Numbered from the stretch's first letter, positions 1 through 8,370 are shown. The stretch: 12,186 nt of DNA from CAVSUR01 sp052143655 (GCA_052143655.1 JBKQSL010000406.1:1-12186), one strand, 5' to 3'. Translations and numbers: made by a program. The notes: generated by a model from the letters alone, not told the origin.

Positions 1-87
1 GTGTCCGAGGGGGGACTTGAACCCCCATGCCCCTTTCAGGGCACTAGCACCTCAAGCTAGCGCGTCTGCCTATTCCGCCACCCGGAC
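1..87 (-). tRNA. tRNA-Leu (anticodon GAG)
   Basis: Read on the minus strand, this folds as a class II (long variable arm) tRNA. The acceptor arms are GTCCGGG (87-81) and CTCGGAC (9-3), followed by discriminator A at position 2 and the first C of a possible CCA at position 1. The anticodon stem CTAGC/GCTAG encloses the 7-nt loop TTGAGGT, giving anticodon GAG, which reads the leucine codons CUC and CUU. The D-arm begins with the GGCGGAAT stretch usual in leucine tRNAs, and the T-arm carries GGTTCAAGTCC. The window starts inside or at the 3' end, so whether CCA is encoded cannot be told. It is divergent from the peptidase gene to its right. Confidence 0.96.
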
Positions 88-215
88 GAGAGCGGACCAC
101 GGACGGCACCGGGTCAGCCGCATCACGATAGCAAATCGGGGTGCCTGCTAGCCATGCGCACCCGTCATGTGATGCGGTTGATGCTGCGGCCGGACGCGAG
201 TGCGACGATTACTCG

Positions 216-1553
216 ATGAGCGAGAGCGCAGAGCCCGCCCGCCCGGCCGCCGGCCAGGTGACTGCTGCGGACGAGGTGGCCACCCTGGCCAGTGACCTGA
301 TCCGGATCGACACCTCGAACCCGGGCGACCACTCCGGCCCCGGCGAGCGCGCCGCCGCCGAGTACGTCGCCGGGCTGCTGGCCGAGGTCGGCCTGGAGCC
401 CGCGGTGCTGGAGTCGCACCCGAAACGCGCCAGCGTGGTCGCCCGGATTGCCGGCGCGGACCCCGGTCGCCCGGCACTGCTCATCCACGGTCACCTGGAC
501 GTGGTGCCAGCCGACGCCGCTGACTGGCGGGTGCACCCGTTCTCCGGCGAGGTGGACGGGGACTGCGTCTGGGGCCGCGGCGCAGTGGACATGAAGGACA
601 TGGACGCGATGATGCTCGCCGTCATCCGCCAGCGGCTGCGCGAGGGCCGCCCGCCGGCCCGCGACGTGGTGCTCGCATTCCCCGCCGACGAGGAGGCTGG
701 CGGCCGCTACGGTGCCAGCTGGCTGGTCGACAACCACCCGGGCGTGTTCGAGGGCGTCACAGAGGCGATCGGCGAGGTCGGCGGGTTCAGCGTCACGATC
801 GGCGGGCGCCGCCTGTACCTGATCCAGACCGCGGAGAAGGGCATGGCGTGGCTGCGGCTGACCGCCCGGGGCACGGCCGGTCACGGCTCTATGCTGCAGC
901 CCGACAACGCGGTGACCGAAGTCGCCGAGACGGTGACCCGGATCGGCCGGCACGAGTGGCGGCCGCGGCTGACTCCGGCCGTGACCGAGTTCCTGCAGGC
1001 TGCCTGCGCCGCCCTGGGCGTCGAGTTCAGCCTGGACAACCTTCCTGAGGTGCTCAGCAAGCTGGGCCCGATCAGCCGGATGGTCGGCGCCACCCTCACC
1101 CACACCGCCAACCCGACGATGCTTTCCGCGGGATACAAGGTCAACGTGGTTCCGCAGACGGCCACCGCTCAGGTGGACGGGCGGTTCCTGCCCGGCTACG
1201 AGGATGACTTCCTGGCCGAGATCGATGCGCTGCTCGGGCCGGGCGTCCACCGCGAGTTCTCCCACCATGACATCGCGGTGGAAACCACCTTCGACGGCGC
1301 CCTGGTCGCCGCGATGGCCGGGGCGCTGGCGGCGCACGACGCCGACGCGCAGATGGTTCCTTACTGCCTGTCCGGCGGCACGGACGCCAAGTCGTTCAGC
1401 AGGCTGGGCATCCGGTGCTTCGGGTTCGCGCCGCTGCGGCTGCCCGCCGGGGTGGACTTCTCCGGCATGTTTCACGGGGTCGACGAGCGCGTCCCGGTCA
1501 GCTCGCTGCAGTTCGGCACCGCGGTGCTCGACCACTTCCTCGATCACTGCTAG
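216..1553 (+). CDS. M20/M25/M40 family metallopeptidase (dipeptidase/deacylase type)
   Basis: Zinc-dependent peptidase or deacylase of the M20 family (ArgE/DapE/ACY1/CPG2 relatives), 445 residues from this ATG, a usual length, with no signal peptide, so probably cytoplasmic. Family residues are present: H93 in HGHLDVVP, bridging D125 in GRGAVDMKD, catalytic base and metal ligand E159-E160 in DEEAGG, a further acidic ligand probably E187 in AIGEVGG, and a C-terminal His in FHGVDERVP. GTAGHGS near residue 220 marks the inserted dimerisation domain. The exact substrate cannot be read from the sequence. The frame also opens with GTG at 141, which would add 25 residues of uncharacteristic sequence; ATG 216 gives an N-terminus (MSESAEP) that leads directly into the family core. 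Neither start has a clear Shine-Dalgarno. The gene ends convergently with the DUF5703 gene, 103 bases away. Confidence 0.93.
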   Translation: MSESAEPARPAAGQVTAADEVATLASDLIRIDTSNPGDHSGPGERAAAEYVAGLLAEVGLEPAVLESHPKRASVVARIAGADPGRPALLIHGHLDVVPADAADWRVHPFSGEVDGDCVWGRGAVDMKDMDAMMLAVIRQRLREGRPPARDVVLAFPADEEAGGRYGASWLVDNHPGVFEGVTEAIGEVGGFSVTIGGRRLYLIQTAEKGMAWLRLTARGTAGHGSMLQPDNAVTEVAETVTRIGRHEWRPRLTPAVTEFLQAACAALGVEFSLDNLPEVLSKLGPISRMVGATLTHTANPTMLSAGYKVNVVPQTATAQVDGRFLPGYEDDFLAEIDALLGPGVHREFSHHDIAVETTFDGALVAAMAGALAAHDADAQMVPYCLSGGTDAKSFSRLGIRCFGFAPLRLPAGVDFSGMFHGVDERVPVSSLQFGTAVLDHFLDHC

Positions 1554-1656
1554 CCGGCGCCGCCGAACCTGGCCAAAGCAGGCACGCCAGCAGGACCGGT
1601 CCGCTCTGCGGGCGCGCGAGGCCCGGGCATGGCGCGCGGCATCGGCGGGCCCGGCC

Positions 1657-1857
1657 TCAGCGACTGCGCGGCGGCGCGGTGCGCGCTGCCCGGATCACCT
1701 TTCGCCGCAGCCGGACTTTCCGGCTGCCGTCGGCGAACAGGCGCAGCCGCGACAGCTCCCACTGCCCGTACTCGGCGTGGTCGGTCAGGATGCGGCGCGC
1801 GAGGTCCCGTGAGGTCCCGCGGGGCAGGTAGAGATCGAGATAGGAGTACTCGGCCAT
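1657..1857 (-). CDS. DUF5703 family small protein
   Basis: A 66-residue, strongly basic protein (about 7.7 kDa) of unknown function. I recognise the actinobacterial DUF5703 pattern: an aromatic-rich start (EYSYLDLYLPRGTSR), then ARRILTDHAEYGQWELSR, a short hairpin-like LFADGSRKVRLRRKVIR and a basic tail. The aligned codons are G/C-rich in third position and this is the only plausible gene in the convergent gap. The start is ATG 1857; an adjacent in-frame GTG at 1860 adds one residue. There is no Shine-Dalgarno, but weak promoter elements lie just upstream (see the separate entry), so a leaderless message is possible. A GGCCCG/CGGGCC inverted repeat (1620-1625 and 1646-1651) just beyond its stop could end transcription from both converging genes. 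The small size and basic charge would suit RNA or DNA contact, but that is only inference. Confidence 0.82.
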   Translation of the reverse strand: MAEYSYLDLYLPRGTSRDLARRILTDHAEYGQWELSRLRLFADGSRKVRLRRKVIRAARTAPPRSR

Positions 1858-1865
1858 CACTGTTT

Positions 1866-1893
1866 ATTCTGCGCTCGTGATGTAGTGGTTCAA
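1866..1893 (-). promoter_or_regulatory. Weak candidate promoter of the DUF5703 gene
   Basis: On the minus strand, TTGAAC (1893-1888) and CAGAAT (1871-1866) are separated by 16 bases; each matches four of six positions of the sigma-70-type consensus. Transcription would begin within a few bases of the GTG/ATG start pair at 1860/1857, giving a leaderless or nearly leaderless message. Pattern match only. Confidence 0.3.
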
Positions 1894-2032
1894 TCATCGT
1901 TGGGCAAACTGCCGGGCGGAGCGCGGAACACCAGCCTCCAGCCGGCTAGTTAAGCAGGCGACAGGACCGGGGCGTGTGGTGGCCGCGAGGGTGCGGGCAC
2001 AGGGCGATCGCCCCGGCGAGAAGGGTCAATGC

Positions 2033-2060
2033 CGACACCTGCCGGATCCGGCAGGTGTCG
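2033..2060. promoter_or_regulatory. Perfect 28-bp palindrome upstream of topA (candidate operator)
   Basis: The half-site CGACACCTGCCGGA is followed immediately by its exact reverse complement with no spacer; the centre lies between 2046 and 2047. Symmetry stops at 2032/2061. The right edge is 12 bases upstream of the likely topA -10 element (2072-2077), so the palindrome covers the place where a -35 element would be. That position suits a repressor or activator site. A shorter perfect 12-bp palindrome, GGGCGATCGCCC, lies at 2002-2013. A hairpin terminator is less likely because there is no loop and no T-run. The binding protein is unknown. Confidence 0.6.
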
Positions 2061-2071
2061 TCTGCCTGCGG

Positions 2072-2077
2072 TAGCCT
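2072..2077 (+). promoter_or_regulatory. Likely -10 element of the topA promoter
   Basis: TAGCCT fits the TANNNT pattern of actinobacterial housekeeping -10 elements. It would start transcription near 2084, giving a leader of about 25 bases that contains the GAGG ribosome-binding site at 2097-2100. No good -35 hexamer is visible; that stretch is occupied by the right arm of the palindrome. Confidence 0.45.
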
Positions 2078-2108
2078 CCAGGGCGACCGCGGGAGTGAGG
2101 GTGAGAGC

Positions 2109-4886
2109 GTGGCAGCAAGGACGGGCACGGCCGCCAGGAGCAAGAAGGCTGGTGGCGGCACCCCGGCGAACGGCGGCGGCCGCCGCCGGCTCGTGATCGT
2201 GGAGTCGCCTGCCAAGGCGCGCACGATCGCGGGATATCTTGGTAATGGCTATGTGGTCGAATCGAGCATTGGTCACATCCGGGATATGCCGGACAGGGCT
2301 GCTGAGATACCGGAGAAATACCGTAAGGAGTCGTGGTCGCGGCTGGGCGTCAACGTGGACGCCGACTTCGAGCCGCTCTACGTGGTGAACGCCGACAAGA
2401 AGCACCAGGTAGCCAAGCTCAAGAGCCTGCTCAAGGATGCCGACGAACTGCTGCTGGCCACTGACGAGGACCGCGAGGGCGAGGCCATCGCCTGGCACCT
2501 GCTGGAGGAGCTCAAGCCCAAGGTCCCGGCCCGCCGGATGGTCTTCCACGAGATCACCCCGGAGGCGATCGCCCAGGCGGTCGCAAGCCCGCGGGAGATG
2601 GACAACGGCCTGGTCGAGGCCTACCAGACCCGCCGGGTGCTGGACCGGCTGTACGGCTACGAGGTCTCGCCGGTGCTGTGGAAGAAGGTCATGCCGCAGC
2701 TGTCGGCCGGCCGGGTCCAGTCGGTTGCCGTCCGGCTGGTGGTCGACCGGGAGCGGGAGCGCATGGCGTTCCGCGCTGCTCGCTACTGGGACCTGGAGGC
2801 CGAGTTCGCCAAGGCGGCCGCCCAGGCCGACGGGGTGGACGCGGCCGAGGCCGAGCCGTCGTTCGCCGCAACGCTGATCTCCGTCGACGGGCGGCGGGTG
2901 GCCCAGGGCCGCGATTTCACCCCGTCCGGCGAACTGCGGACCGCCGAGAACGGCAAGTCGGCCACGCCAGTGCTGCACCTGGACGGCGAGGCCGCCGCCG
3001 GGCTCGCCGACCGGCTGGCCGGGGCCTCGTTCACCGTTGGCTCGGTCGAGCGCAAGCCCTACCGCCGTTCGCCGTATGCGCCGTTCCGCACCACGACCCT
3101 GCAGCAGGAAGCGTCCCGCAAGCTCGGGTTCTCGGCCAAGTACACGATGCAGACGGCGCAGCGGCTGTATGAGAATGGCCACATCACCTATATGCGGACC
3201 GACTCGGTGACGCTGTCGCAGACCGCCATCACCGCGGCCCGCGCCCAGGCGCGCGAGCTGTACGGCGCCGAGTACGTGCCGGACAAGCCGCGCACCTACA
3301 GCAGCAAGGTCAAGAGCGCGCAGGAGGCGCACGAGGCGATCCGCCCGGCCGGGGACAGCTTCCGCACCCCGGCCCGGGCCGGGGTGTCCGGCGACGAGCT
3401 GCGGCTGTATGAGCTGATCTGGAAGCGCACGGTCGCCTCGCAGATGAAGGACGCCACCGGCGAGTCGGTGTCGGTCCGGGTGGCCGGCTGCTCCAGCGTC
3501 GGCGAGAACGCCGAGTTCGGCGCGTCCGGCAAGGTGATCGCCTTCTACGGGTTCCTGAAGGCTTACGTTGAGGGCTCCGACGACCCGGATGCCGAGCTGG
3601 ACGACAACCAGCGCCGCCTGCCGCCGCTGGCCGCCGACGACCCGCTGACCGCGCTGCGGCTGGCAGCGGCCGAGCACGCGACCCGCCCCCCGGCCCGCTA
3701 CACCGAGGCCACCCTGATCAAGGAGCTGGAGGACCGGGAGATCGGCCGGCCCTCGACCTACGCCTCGATCATCGGGACGATCCTGGACCGCGGCTACGTG
3801 TTCAAGAAGGGCACTGCGCTGGTGCCCTCGTTCGTCGCCTTCGCCGTCGTGACCCTGCTGGAACGGCATTTCGCCCAGCTGGTGGACTACGACTTCACGG
3901 CGCGGATGGAGGACGCCCTGGACCAGATCGCCCGCGGCGAGGCCGCCCGGGTGCCGTGGCTGCGCCGGTTCTACTTCGGCACCGAAGGCGAGGAGGGCCT
4001 GAAGGAGCTGGTCAGCGACCTGGGCGACATCGACGCGCGGGATGTCAGCTCGTTCCCGCTGGCCGGCACGGACATCGTCGTGCGGGTCGGCCGGTACGGG
4101 CCCTACCTGGAGCGGGACGGTCACCGGGTGAACGTGCCGCCGGACACGGCGCCCGACGAGCTGACCCCCGAGTTCGCCGAGGAGCTGCTGGACCGGCCCA
4201 GCGGCGACAAGATCCTGGGCACCGACCCGGAGACCGGGAAGACGATCGTCGCCAAGGCAGGCCGGTTCGGCCCGTACGTCACCGAGCAGGCGGAAGAGGG
4301 CGCGCCCGGGTCGGCGAAGCCGCGGTCGGCGTCGCTGCTTAAGTCGATGGACCTCGACGGCGTCACCCTGGCCGACGCGCTGCGGCTGCTCACCCTGCCG
4401 CGCACGCTCGGCGAGCTGGAGGGCCAGCCGGTGACCGTGCAGAACGGCCGGTACGGGCCCTACGTGAAGAAGGGCACCGACAGCCGGTCGCTGGAGACCG
4501 AAGAGCAGCTGTTCACGCTCACGCTGGAGGAGGCCAAGGAGCTGTTCGCCCAGCCCAAGCCACGCGGCCGGGCCGCGCGTGCGGCTGCCGCCCCGCCGCT
4601 GCGCGAGCTCGGCGAGGACACGGCCACCGGGCAGAAGATCGTGCTGCGCGAGGGCCGCTGGGGGCCGTACGTCACCGACGGCGAGACCAACGCGTCGCTG
4701 CGCAAGGGCGACACCGTCGAGGCGATCACCACCCAGCGGGCGATCGAGCTGCTCGCAGAACGCCGCGCCGCGGCGCCTCCTGCCCGCAAGACCCGGACGG
4801 CCGCCCGCCCGGCAGCGAGCCGGACCACGGCGAAAACGGCGAAGGCGGCAAGCGGCCCGAGCCGTGCGCGGGCGAAGAAAACGTGA
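2109..4886 (+). CDS. topA: DNA topoisomerase I (type IA)
   Basis: Relaxes negative supercoils by cutting and resealing one DNA strand through a 5'-phosphotyrosine link. The protein has 925 residues from GTG 2109, chosen because GAGG lies 8 bases upstream and the product begins with a short basic tail leading straight into the TOPRIM domain; this is the usual length in actinomycetes. Visible parts: TOPRIM start LVIVESPAKARTIAGYLG with E32; the acidic metal site ATDEDREGEAIAWHL (D119, D121, E123); QLSAGRVQSVAVRLVVDRE; the catalytic tyrosine Y361 in ITYMRTDS; SAQEAHEAIRP; and IGRPSTYASII. The C-terminus has several GRYGPYV-type topoisomerase repeats (GRYGPYLERDG, GRFGPYVTE, GRYGPYVKKG, GRWGPYVTDG) instead of zinc fingers, then an Ala/Lys/Arg-rich tail, as known for actinobacterial TopA. 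The gene ends 93 bases before the MFS-Tmk gene. Confidence 0.98.
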   Translation: MAARTGTAARSKKAGGGTPANGGGRRRLVIVESPAKARTIAGYLGNGYVVESSIGHIRDMPDRAAEIPEKYRKESWSRLGVNVDADFEPLYVVNADKKHQVAKLKSLLKDADELLLATDEDREGEAIAWHLLEELKPKVPARRMVFHEITPEAIAQAVASPREMDNGLVEAYQTRRVLDRLYGYEVSPVLWKKVMPQLSAGRVQSVAVRLVVDRERERMAFRAARYWDLEAEFAKAAAQADGVDAAEAEPSFAATLISVDGRRVAQGRDFTPSGELRTAENGKSATPVLHLDGEAAAGLADRLAGASFTVGSVERKPYRRSPYAPFRTTTLQQEASRKLGFSAKYTMQTAQRLYENGHITYMRTDSVTLSQTAITAARAQARELYGAEYVPDKPRTYSSKVKSAQEAHEAIRPAGDSFRTPARAGVSGDELRLYELIWKRTVASQMKDATGESVSVRVAGCSSVGENAEFGASGKVIAFYGFLKAYVEGSDDPDAELDDNQRRLPPLAADDPLTALRLAAAEHATRPPARYTEATLIKELEDREIGRPSTYASIIGTILDRGYVFKKGTALVPSFVAFAVVTLLERHFAQLVDYDFTARMEDALDQIARGEAARVPWLRRFYFGTEGEEGLKELVSDLGDIDARDVSSFPLAGTDIVVRVGRYGPYLERDGHRVNVPPDTAPDELTPEFAEELLDRPSGDKILGTDPETGKTIVAKAGRFGPYVTEQAEEGAPGSAKPRSASLLKSMDLDGVTLADALRLLTLPRTLGELEGQPVTVQNGRYGPYVKKGTDSRSLETEEQLFTLTLEEAKELFAQPKPRGRAARAAAAPPLRELGEDTATGQKIVLREGRWGPYVTDGETNASLRKGDTVEAITTQRAIELLAERRAAAPPARKTRTAARPAASRTTAKTAKAASGPSRARAKKT

Positions 4887-4967
4887 CGTCAGCATCCTGA
4901 CCGGGACTGCTGTCACAGCACGTCCGGGCATCGTCGCGGCAAGGCCGTCCGGCAGCGGCGCGGCCTA

Positions 4968-4973
4968 TACGCT
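4968..4973 (+). promoter_or_regulatory. -10 element immediately before the MFS-tmk start codon
   Basis: TACGCT (inside CTATACGCT) fits TANNNT and ends six bases before GTG 4980, so the transcript would begin at the start codon and be leaderless. This agrees with the lack of a Shine-Dalgarno sequence there. No convincing -35 is seen. A 13-nt palindrome TGCTGTCACAGCA (4908-4920) lies about 50 bases upstream and may be a regulatory site. Confidence 0.42.
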
Positions 4974-4979
4974 GCTGCC

Positions 4980-7106
4980 GTGAACGTTAGATCCCCTTTG
5001 GGCGGCCGCCGGTCCGGCGTGCTGTCCATCCGCCCGTTCCGGCGGCTGTGGATCGCGCTCTCGCTGTCCAGCCTGGGGGATTGGCTCAGCCTGCTGGCGC
5101 TTTCCATCCTGGCCAACGACCTCGGCGGCAGCACCGCCGGCCTGTTCGCGGTCAGCGGCGTCTGGCTCAGCTCACTGCTGCCCGCCCTGATCTTCGGGCC
5201 GCTGGCAGGCGCTTTCGCCGACAAGTTCGACCGGCGCATCAACATGGTCGTCGGCGATGTGCTGCGCGCCGTGCTCTACCTGTCCATTCCGCTGAACCTC
5301 TCGCTGGGCCTGGTCAACAAGCTCACCTGGCTGTATGTGGCCCAGTTCCTCGCCTCCTGCGCCTCGCTGTTCTGGACCCCGGCCAAGGACGCGTCGGTGC
5401 CGAACCTGGTGCCGCCGGAGAAGCTGGAGCAGGCCAACCAGCTGTCGCTGCTGACTACCTACGGCACCGCGCCGGTCGCCGGCCTGGTCTTCGCGGTGCT
5501 GTCGCTGATCAGCCGGATCATCGCCGAGGCGTCCCCGTTCCACTCCGCCAACCAGGTCAACCTGGCGCTGTACTTCAACGCCGCGACGTTCGTGGTGTCG
5601 GCGCTCACCGTGTTCACGCTGCGGGAAATCCCGCGCCGGTCGGCGGGCGACCGGGCAGTCTCCGAGCCGTCGGTGACCCGGTCGATCATCGAGGGCTGGC
5701 GGTTCCTCGGCCGCACCCAGGTGGTGCGGGGAATCGTCATCGGCATGGTCGGCGCGTTCTCAGCCGGCGGCGTCGTGGTGGGCCTGGGCCCGGCCTATGT
5801 GAAGAACACCCTGCAGGGCGGCAGCGCCGGCTGGGGCCTGGTCTTCTCCGCGATCTTCATCGGGCTCGCAGCCGGGATGTTCGGCGGCCTGCGCATCCTG
5901 CGGGGCCTGTCCCTGCGGCGGCTGTTCGGCGTGTCGATCGCGTTTGCGGCCCTGCCGCTGGCGCTGATCGCGCTGATCCCGAGCCTGGTCGTCACCACCA
6001 CCCTCGTCGTCGTGCTCGGCGCGTGCGCCGGCGTCGCCTACGTGACCGGTTACACGGTGATCGGCCTGGAGGTGGATGACGACACCCGCGGCCGCACGTT
6101 CGCGTTCCTGCAGTCGGCGATCCGGGTGATCCTGTTCGCGGTGATCGCCATCGCCCCGTCGCTGGCGGCAGGCTTCTCCGCGCTGATCCGCGCGATCACC
6201 GGGAACCAGACGCTGCGCATTGCCGACGTCAGCTACAACGGCGTCGGCGACAACATCGTGCTGCTGCTGGCCGCCGCCGTGGCCGTCATCCTCGGCGCGG
6301 TCTCCTACCGGCAGATGGACGACCGGGTGGGAGTGCCGCTGGTGACCGACCTGCTGGCAGTGCTGCACGGGGAGACCCCGCCGCCAGTGCCGGGGCCGGG
6401 ACTCGGGCTGGCATCGGACCCGGCGCTGCAGCCCCGCCGGGGCCTGCTGCTCGCGCTGGAGGGCGGCGAGGGCGCCGGGAAGTCCACGCAGGCCCGGCTG
6501 CTGGCCATCTGGCTGCGCGAGCAGGGGTTCGACGTGCTGGCCACGCACGAGCCCGGCGCCACTAAGGTCGGGATGCGGCTGCGGGCGCTGCTGCTCGACA
6601 CCGCGCACACCGGGCTCACCCCGCGGGCTGAGACGATGATGTACGCCGCCGACCGAGCCGAGCATGTGGCCACGCTGATCCGCCCCGCGCTGGAACGCGG
6701 CACGATCGTGGTCACCGACCGCTACGTCGACTCGTCGCTGGCCTATCAGGGCGCCGGCCGTACGCTGCCGGTCAGCGAGATCGCCAGCCTGAACGAGTGG
6801 GCGACCGGCGGCCTCAAGCCCGACCTGACGATCCTGATGGACCTGCCCCCGGCCGTCGGGCTCAGCCGCCGGGCCCGGTCCGCCGACCGGCTGGAGGCCG
6901 AGCCGGCCGACTTCCACGAGCGGGTCCGCGGCGGGTTCCTGGCCCTGGCCCGCGCCGAGCCCGAGCGCTACCTGGTGCTCGACGCGACCCGCGACCCTGG
7001 CGAGATCAGCCGGGAGATCCAGCACCGGATCCGGGAGATGCTGCCCGACCCGGTCCCCGAGACGGCTGAGGAGACCACCGGCAGCTTTCCGGCGGTGCTC
7101 GAATGA
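4980..7106 (+). CDS. tmk: Bifunctional MFS-type membrane protein / dTMP kinase
   Basis: One continuous 708-residue frame joins two domains. Residues about 15-440 form a polytopic major facilitator-type domain with hydrophobic segments throughout and a motif-A-like loop GAFADKFDRR (about 77-86). After a Pro/Gly-rich linker, residues about 488-695 are thymidylate kinase, which phosphorylates dTMP to dTDP: P-loop GGEGAGKST (495-503, K501), THEPGAT (522-528), DRYVDSSLAYQG from D580, and a lid RRARSADRLE (630-639). Arginines in the lid and none in the P-loop mark the bacterial type II enzyme. The fused form is a known actinobacterial architecture; the transporter's substrate is unknown. The start is GTG 4980, probably leaderless. 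The stop overlaps the holB start (ATGA), so the two are translationally coupled. The kinase domain would face the cytoplasm if the usual even number of membrane spans holds. Confidence 0.95.
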   Translation: MNVRSPLGGRRSGVLSIRPFRRLWIALSLSSLGDWLSLLALSILANDLGGSTAGLFAVSGVWLSSLLPALIFGPLAGAFADKFDRRINMVVGDVLRAVLYLSIPLNLSLGLVNKLTWLYVAQFLASCASLFWTPAKDASVPNLVPPEKLEQANQLSLLTTYGTAPVAGLVFAVLSLISRIIAEASPFHSANQVNLALYFNAATFVVSALTVFTLREIPRRSAGDRAVSEPSVTRSIIEGWRFLGRTQVVRGIVIGMVGAFSAGGVVVGLGPAYVKNTLQGGSAGWGLVFSAIFIGLAAGMFGGLRILRGLSLRRLFGVSIAFAALPLALIALIPSLVVTTTLVVVLGACAGVAYVTGYTVIGLEVDDDTRGRTFAFLQSAIRVILFAVIAIAPSLAAGFSALIRAITGNQTLRIADVSYNGVGDNIVLLLAAAVAVILGAVSYRQMDDRVGVPLVTDLLAVLHGETPPPVPGPGLGLASDPALQPRRGLLLALEGGEGAGKSTQARLLAIWLREQGFDVLATHEPGATKVGMRLRALLLDTAHTGLTPRAETMMYAADRAEHVATLIRPALERGTIVVTDRYVDSSLAYQGAGRTLPVSEIASLNEWATGGLKPDLTILMDLPPAVGLSRRARSADRLEAEPADFHERVRGGFLALARAEPERYLVLDATRDPGEISREIQHRIREMLPDPVPETAEETTGSFPAVLE

Positions 7107-8347
7107 CCGCCGGGCCTGGCGATCCCGGCGGCGCGCGCCAGCCTGGCGGCGCCGGGCCGGTCTTCAGCGAGCTAACAGGGCAGGAGGCGATCGTCGCGGA
7201 GCTGAGCCGCGCGGCTGCTGCGGCTGCCGCCGGGCTGCACGGTGACACGCGGCCCGCGGGCGGCATGACGCATGCCTGGCTGTTCACCGGGCCGCCGGGT
7301 TCGGGCCGGTCGGTGGCGGCACGGGCGTTCGCCGCCGCGCTGCTATGCGAGCGGCAGGGCTGCGGGCAGTGTCCGCCGTGCCGGCAGGTGGCCGCCGGAA
7401 CGCACGCCGACCTGCTGGTGGTGCGGCCCGACGGGCTGTCCTACGGGGTCAAGCAGACCCGCGACCTGGTGCTGCGGGCCGCGACCTCGCCGGTGTCGGC
7501 GAGCTGGCGGGTGGTGCTGTTTGAGGACGCTGACCGGGCCACCGAGCAGGCCGCGAACGCGCTGCTCAAGGCCATCGAGGAGCCGGCGCCGCGGACGGTC
7601 TGGCTGCTGTGCGCGCCGGCCGCCGACGACCTGCCGACGACGATCAGGTCCCGCTGCCGGCTGGTGACGTTGCGCATCCCGCCGACCGCGGCGGTGGCTG
7701 CGGTGCTGGAGCGGGACGGGGTGGCGCCGGAGCAGGCGCTGGCGGCAGCGCGTGCCGCGCAGGGCCACATTGGCCGGGCCCGGCGGCTCGCCGCCGATCC
7801 CGAGGCCGCCCGGCACCGCGAGCAGGTGCTCACGATCCCGGCCGCGCTGGCGGCGGCCGGTCCCGGCGGCGGCCTCGGCCCGGCGCTGGCGGCGGCGGCC
7901 GCCCTGGTCAAGTCCGCTGAGGCCGAGGCAGCGGCGGTCACCGAGGAACTTGACGTGCCCGAGCGGGAGGCCCTGCGGCGCGCGTTCGGTGAGGGGTCGA
8001 CCGGCAAGGGTGTCGCCACCGCCGTCCGCGGGGCCGCCGGGGCCCTGCGCGACCTGGAAGACCGGCAGAAATCCCGCAGCACCCGGCTCAAGCGCGATGC
8101 CCTGGACCGGGCGCTGCTGGACCTGGCCGCGTTCTACCGGGACGTGCTGGCCGTCCAGCTCGGGGCCAGCGTGGAGCTGGCCAACGCGGGCCGGGACGGT
8201 GAGCTGCGCGAGCTGGCGGCCGCCGGGCCGCCCGGCGCCACGGTCCGCCGAATCGAGGCGATCATGCGGTGCCGGGACCGGCTCGCGGCCAGCGTCGCGC
8301 CGCTGCTCGCTGTCGAGGAGATGACGATCGCGCTCGCCGCGCGCTGA
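7103..8347 (+). CDS. holB: DNA polymerase III subunit delta' (clamp loader)
   Basis: Clamp-loader AAA+ subunit of the replicative polymerase, 414 residues; it works with delta and tau/gamma to open and load the beta clamp. Visible features: an N-terminal GQEAIVAEL box; a P-loop-like GPPGSGRS (63-70) with R69 in place of the usual Lys; a four-cysteine zinc site C82, C87, C90, C93; a degenerate Walker B LFEDADRAT (139-147); NALLKAIEEP (152-161); and the SRC sensor 1 motif (183-185), the hallmark of this family. The C-terminal half is helical and Ala/Arg-rich, as in the collar domain. The ATG overlaps the tmk stop by 4 bases and lacks a strong ribosome-binding site, so translation is probably coupled. 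Delta' subunits often do not hydrolyse ATP, so the R69 change need not be damaging. Confidence 0.95.
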   Translation: MTAGPGDPGGARQPGGAGPVFSELTGQEAIVAELSRAAAAAAAGLHGDTRPAGGMTHAWLFTGPPGSGRSVAARAFAAALLCERQGCGQCPPCRQVAAGTHADLLVVRPDGLSYGVKQTRDLVLRAATSPVSASWRVVLFEDADRATEQAANALLKAIEEPAPRTVWLLCAPAADDLPTTIRSRCRLVTLRIPPTAAVAAVLERDGVAPEQALAAARAAQGHIGRARRLAADPEAARHREQVLTIPAALAAAGPGGGLGPALAAAAALVKSAEAEAAAVTEELDVPEREALRRAFGEGSTGKGVATAVRGAAGALRDLEDRQKSRSTRLKRDALDRALLDLAAFYRDVLAVQLGASVELANAGRDGELRELAAAGPPGATVRRIEAIMRCRDRLAASVAPLLAVEEMTIALAAR

Positions 8348-8370
8348 CCGGTTTACCGGCATAACGGGCC

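Noticed and set aside
165..1547. A 460-residue open frame antisense to the M20 peptidase
   Set aside because: Shadow of the real gene: no motif, repetitive composition and no ribosome-binding site. The plus strand has all metal-ligand motifs.
4890..4912. Hairpin CAGCATCC / GGACTGCTG as a topA terminator
   Set aside because: The stem needs a bulged base, is short, and has no T-run. It overlaps a 13-nt palindrome (4908-4920) that may be an operator instead, so a terminator call is not supported.
1950..4931. A 993-residue open frame on the minus strand opposite topA
   Set aside because: It is a product of the G/C third-position bias of topA on the other strand. The translation is low-complexity Arg/Gly/Leu/Val with no domain, whereas the plus strand encodes an unmistakable topoisomerase.
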